From contig NZ_JAFLQZ010000019.1 of assembly GCF_017313265.1 (NCBI RefSeq), positions 58,324-122,323 of the forward strand: a stretch of DNA of 64,000 nt, given 5' to 3'. Position numbers and translations under genes: made by a program. Every line of letters starts with the position of its first letter. Within the stretch, counting starts at the first letter, position 1. Of this stretch, positions 61,952 through 64,000 are shown piece by piece. This stretch comes from Hymenobacter telluris (lineage in GTDB: Bacteria > Bacteroidota > Bacteroidia > Cytophagales > Hymenobacteraceae). The notes beneath the pieces were generated by a model, which saw nothing but the letters and a program-made list of their open reading frames with translations, had not been told where the DNA came from and did not search any database.

Positions 61952-62452
61952 GGATGAAGATATATTTCTGCCTCCTGCCTTCGTCATGACCGAACTCCAA
62001 CGCCTGCTACTACTGGCGGCCGGCGCGGTGCATGAGTTCTTCCTAACGGCAGGAAGCTGAGATTACTTGGAGCCTTCCGCCGGCGGCCAGGCTGCGTTGC
62101 GACTCGTAGTGCAGCACCAACAGAGGGGGCCTCAGCGAGGTGCAGTGGCTGTTACAGAATTCTCAAGGCAGCTCAGCAACTACGTATAATAGTTACTGAG
62201 CATAGATGAACGGCCTGCTCATGTTCTTTTCTAGCCTGGCTCGAAGCCTCAAGCCCTTCACGTTTTGCATCGTGCCGAGTTCTGCAACAGCCACTGCACC
62301 ATTCGGGGCCAGTTAAACCATGATACACGAGCTCACATACTGGTTTGAAGCGGCCATGGTCTTTTTGTCCAGCCACTAGTTGCGTCCGTCCATGTTAATC
62401 CTTTCGGAGAGGCAGCACCTTTGTTATATCAATTCACCTAACCCCCACTTCC
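61914..62452. other. 539-bp region with a hairpin and a short remnant ORF
   Basis: Beyond the hairpin, a 24-codon ORF at 61986-62060 reads MTELQRLLLLAAGAVHEFF and stops. It could be the start of a gene that followed the XDH genes and was cut off. Nothing else is supported here. Confidence 0.4.
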
Positions 62453-62746
62453 ATGAAGAATGTAGGATTGCTGGTCCGGCTCGAAGCGAAGCCCGGTAAA
62501 GAGCAGGCAGTACTCGAATTTTTGACGGGCGCTCTGCCCCTGGCTCAGCAAGAGCCGGCTACCATAACCTGGTATGCTATTCAGCTGGCGCCGGCCACCT
62601 TCGGTATCTTTGATACCTTTCCGGATGAAGCGGGCCGGCAGGCGCATCTGAACGGCCCTATTGCCGCTGCGTTGATGGCCCATGCAGCCGACTTGCTGGC
62701 CGTGCCGCCTGTCATTGAACAAGTAGCTATCTTGGCTGCCAAATAA
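62453..62746 (+). CDS. Antibiotic biosynthesis monooxygenase (ABM) domain protein
   Basis: A 97-aa single ABM-fold protein: VGLLVRLEAKPGKEQAVLEFLTGAL, EPATITWYAIQLAPATFGIFDTF and a final helix AALMAHAADLLAVPP. Such proteins are small dimeric monooxygenases or quinol-binding enzymes. It is a single gene with a strong hairpin after it (62750-62799), and does not belong to the metal systems. Confidence 0.85.
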   Translation: MKNVGLLVRLEAKPGKEQAVLEFLTGALPLAQQEPATITWYAIQLAPATFGIFDTFPDEAGRQAHLNGPIAAALMAHAADLLAVPPVIEQVAILAAK

Positions 62747-62749
62747 TTA

Positions 62750-62799
62750 CCAGCCCCTAAAGCGACCTATGCCCAGGCATAGGTCGCTTTAGGGGCTGG
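62750..62799. terminator. Perfect 24-bp palindrome between ABM and AraC genes
   Basis: Arms of 24 bp with no mismatch (CCAGCCCCTAAAGCGACCTA continuing to TGCC, then its complement) and a 2-nt loop. It lies 3 bp after the ABM stop. It could act as a terminator, though no T-run follows. Confidence 0.65.
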
Positions 62800-62842
62800 C
62801 GGGCAGTTAGTCCGGTTGGCTAGCTGCTATTCTTCTCACGCA

Positions 62843-63724
62843 ATGGCGATTGACTGTCTCCTGCTAACTCATCCGCACACGGGTGAATTAGCGTTTCGAA
62901 GCTACTCCTTTAGCGACGACACCCCTTTTAACTACTTGCAACGCAATAATTATTACTCCCTCATTCTGCTTACGCAGGGCAGCGGCGAGCTACGCGCCAA
63001 CTTTGCCACCTACCTGTTTGCTGGCAGTACGCTGTGTTGTTTTGGCCCTTACCAACCCTACACTATCCAAGCCAGCACCGCTGTAGCGGGCCTGGTCCTG
63101 GATTTTCATGCCGACTTTTTCTGCATCTACCGGCATCAGCAGGAGGTAGCTAGCAATGGCATCTTGTTCAACACCATTTTTGAGCCGCCCTTCTTCCCGG
63201 TTACAGCAGAGGCGGTGCGTGAATTTGCGGCCCTGGCAGCTGTGATGCAAGAGGAAGTACGGCGCCAAGAGGTAGCACAACAAGAGTCCATCGTATTATA
63301 TCTGAAGCTCTTTTTGCTGAAAGCTATCCGTATTCGTACTGCACAGCCCGCGTTAGGCACCGAGCAGAACCCGTCTGGCCGGGAGCCCTGGCTCCTGCAG
63401 CAACTTCAAGAGGCCATTAATACGCACTACCGCCACCTGCACACGGCCGGGGAGTATGCCGACCTGTTACGAGTTCCCGCCCGAAGCCTAACGCGCCTAG
63501 TCAAGTCCCATTATCAGAAGACGCTCAGCCAACTCATCACGGAGCGAATCATTATGGAGGCCAAACGCGAACTGTACCTAACCAGTCAATCCGTCAAGGC
63601 TATCGCCTTCGCGCTGGGCTTCGGGGATGAATACTATTTCAGCCGCTTCTTCAAGAAAAATACGGCCGTATCGCCGCAGTTTTTTCGTGAATCAGTTGGG
63701 TTCGCAAAAGCAGAAGAAAGCTAG
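62843..63724 (+). CDS. AraC-family transcription regulator
   Basis: 293 aa from ATG 62843; a TTG 27 bp earlier is less likely. An N-terminal ligand domain of cupin type (YYSLILLTQGSGELRANFATYLFAG) is followed by a C-terminal AraC DNA-binding domain (GEYADLLRVPARSLTRLVKSHYQKTLSQL, and SVKAIAFALGFGDEYYFSRFFKKNTAVSP). Unlike the two HMA-AraC proteins it has no CxxC metal site. It probably controls the ABM gene or a distant target in response to a small molecule. Confidence 0.9.
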   Translation: MAIDCLLLTHPHTGELAFRSYSFSDDTPFNYLQRNNYYSLILLTQGSGELRANFATYLFAGSTLCCFGPYQPYTIQASTAVAGLVLDFHADFFCIYRHQQEVASNGILFNTIFEPPFFPVTAEAVREFAALAAVMQEEVRRQEVAQQESIVLYLKLFLLKAIRIRTAQPALGTEQNPSGREPWLLQQLQEAINTHYRHLHTAGEYADLLRVPARSLTRLVKSHYQKTLSQLITERIIMEAKRELYLTSQSVKAIAFALGFGDEYYFSRFFKKNTAVSPQFFRESVGFAKAEES

Positions 63725-63873
63725 CGCTGTTGAGCTGCCAGCGGTTGGCTGGAGAAATCGTTTTTCTCAACCAGACCGCAGGCTTTCTTCTATAGGCTGC
63801 TGGCTCCCAAAGAGACCCCATACGGCGCATAGTATATAAAAAATATAATTATATAGGTAATTTAGGTGTTTTT

Positions 63874-63901
63874 GAACAAATAGGGTAAAACCTCCGAGTC
63901 G
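63874..63901. repeat. 28-bp repeat, copy 2
   Basis: Matches the copy at 60923-60950 at 26 of 28 positions, in the same orientation. It lies downstream (in minus-strand terms) of another gene end at 63931. Confidence 0.7.
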
Positions 63902-63930
63902 TCCGGTTAGGGGGCGGCATTTTGGCTCGG

Positions 63931-64000
63931 TTACCGCTGCAGTTTGGCTAGGTAGTTTTTCAGGGAGAGGTACTTGCCGTACTTCAGGTGCACGTCCACG
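63931..64000 (-). CDS. C-terminal end of a gene running off the window
   Basis: On the minus strand the last 22 residues read VDVHLKYGKYLSLKNYLAKL then QR and a TAA at 63931. It is truncated by the window edge. The 28-bp repeat lies 30 bp after the stop, as for the remnant at 60954. The family cannot be told from this piece. Confidence 0.5.
   Translation of the reverse strand, partial: VDVHLKYGKYLSLKNYLAKLQR

Noticed and set aside
62173..62376. 67-codon minus-strand ORF in the scar region
   Set aside because: No start context or recognisable sequence; it looks like chance.

Overview
The window looks like part of a large plasmid from a GC-rich Bacteroidota, most likely a Hymenobacter-type member of the Cytophagales. 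This is inferred from several things: typical Bacteroidota families (DUF6122, DUF6660, HYC_CC_PP, DUF4396, RND permease-TolC fusion), TAnnTTTG-type -7 promoter boxes, few clear Shine-Dalgarno sequences, and a Rep_3/RepB initiator next to an iteron array at 47.6-48.4 kb. No rRNA, tRNA or CRISPR array was found. Genes run off both window edges, and the two edge fragments do not join in frame, so the window does not look like a closed circle.

Layout. 1-766: end-truncated protein of unknown function. 862-6458 (minus strand): copper block with a CopA P-type ATPase, a cupredoxin, an HMA-AraC fused regulator, DUF305, DUF6122 and DUF4396 proteins. 6827-17610 (plus): a first heavy-metal RND efflux operon with His-rich and heavy-metal-binding-domain (HMBD) proteins, TolC, adaptor and permease, closed by a second HMA-AraC regulator. 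17700-26430: a second, Cus-like system whose permease is split into two overlapping ORFs, with TolC, two adaptors carrying HMBDs, a small HMBD lipoprotein and a cysteine-rich four-helix copper-storage protein. 26591-32395: membrane protein, CopZ-like chaperone, Met-rich DUF2231 protein, a multicopper oxidase fused to a CopB-like barrel, a degenerate HMA protein and a DUF305 membrane protein. 32605-37707: a MORN-type secreted protein, a Fur-box-controlled FecA-like TonB receptor, a DUF6122 lipoprotein and a lamin-tail-like protein.

37912-47546 is a lower-GC accessory island: tyrosine recombinase, a complete ABC-3C conflict system (effector/CTD protein, middle component, DUF2326 ATPase), a two-gene cassette of an unknown 305-aa protein and a caspase-like protease fused to a Ski2-like helicase, then a DnaQ-BRCT exonuclease and an unknown protein. 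The replication region follows. 49511-60932 is mainly a zinc/cadmium/cobalt-type block: DUF6660 protein, CzcA-TolC fusion, CzcB, membrane transporter, His-rich ZntA-like ATPase, DUF305 lipoprotein and ZIP transporter. The last 3 kb is a scar region with a cut-off lipoprotein, a 28-bp repeat present twice, a C-terminal piece of a xanthine-dehydrogenase-type subunit, a monooxygenase and an AraC regulator.

How it works together. The metal genes form a layered system: cytosolic chaperone and storage protein, P-type ATPases to the periplasm, RND-adaptor-TolC pumps out of the cell, and periplasmic oxidase, cupredoxin and many HMBD/DUF305/Met-rich proteins as buffers. Six promoter regions share two 11-bp half-sites 21-22 bp apart; in three of them a -7-like element starts 31 bp after the second half-site. 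The HMA-AraC proteins are the obvious candidate regulators. The most promising undescribed system is the caspase-helicase cassette at 41911-45905.
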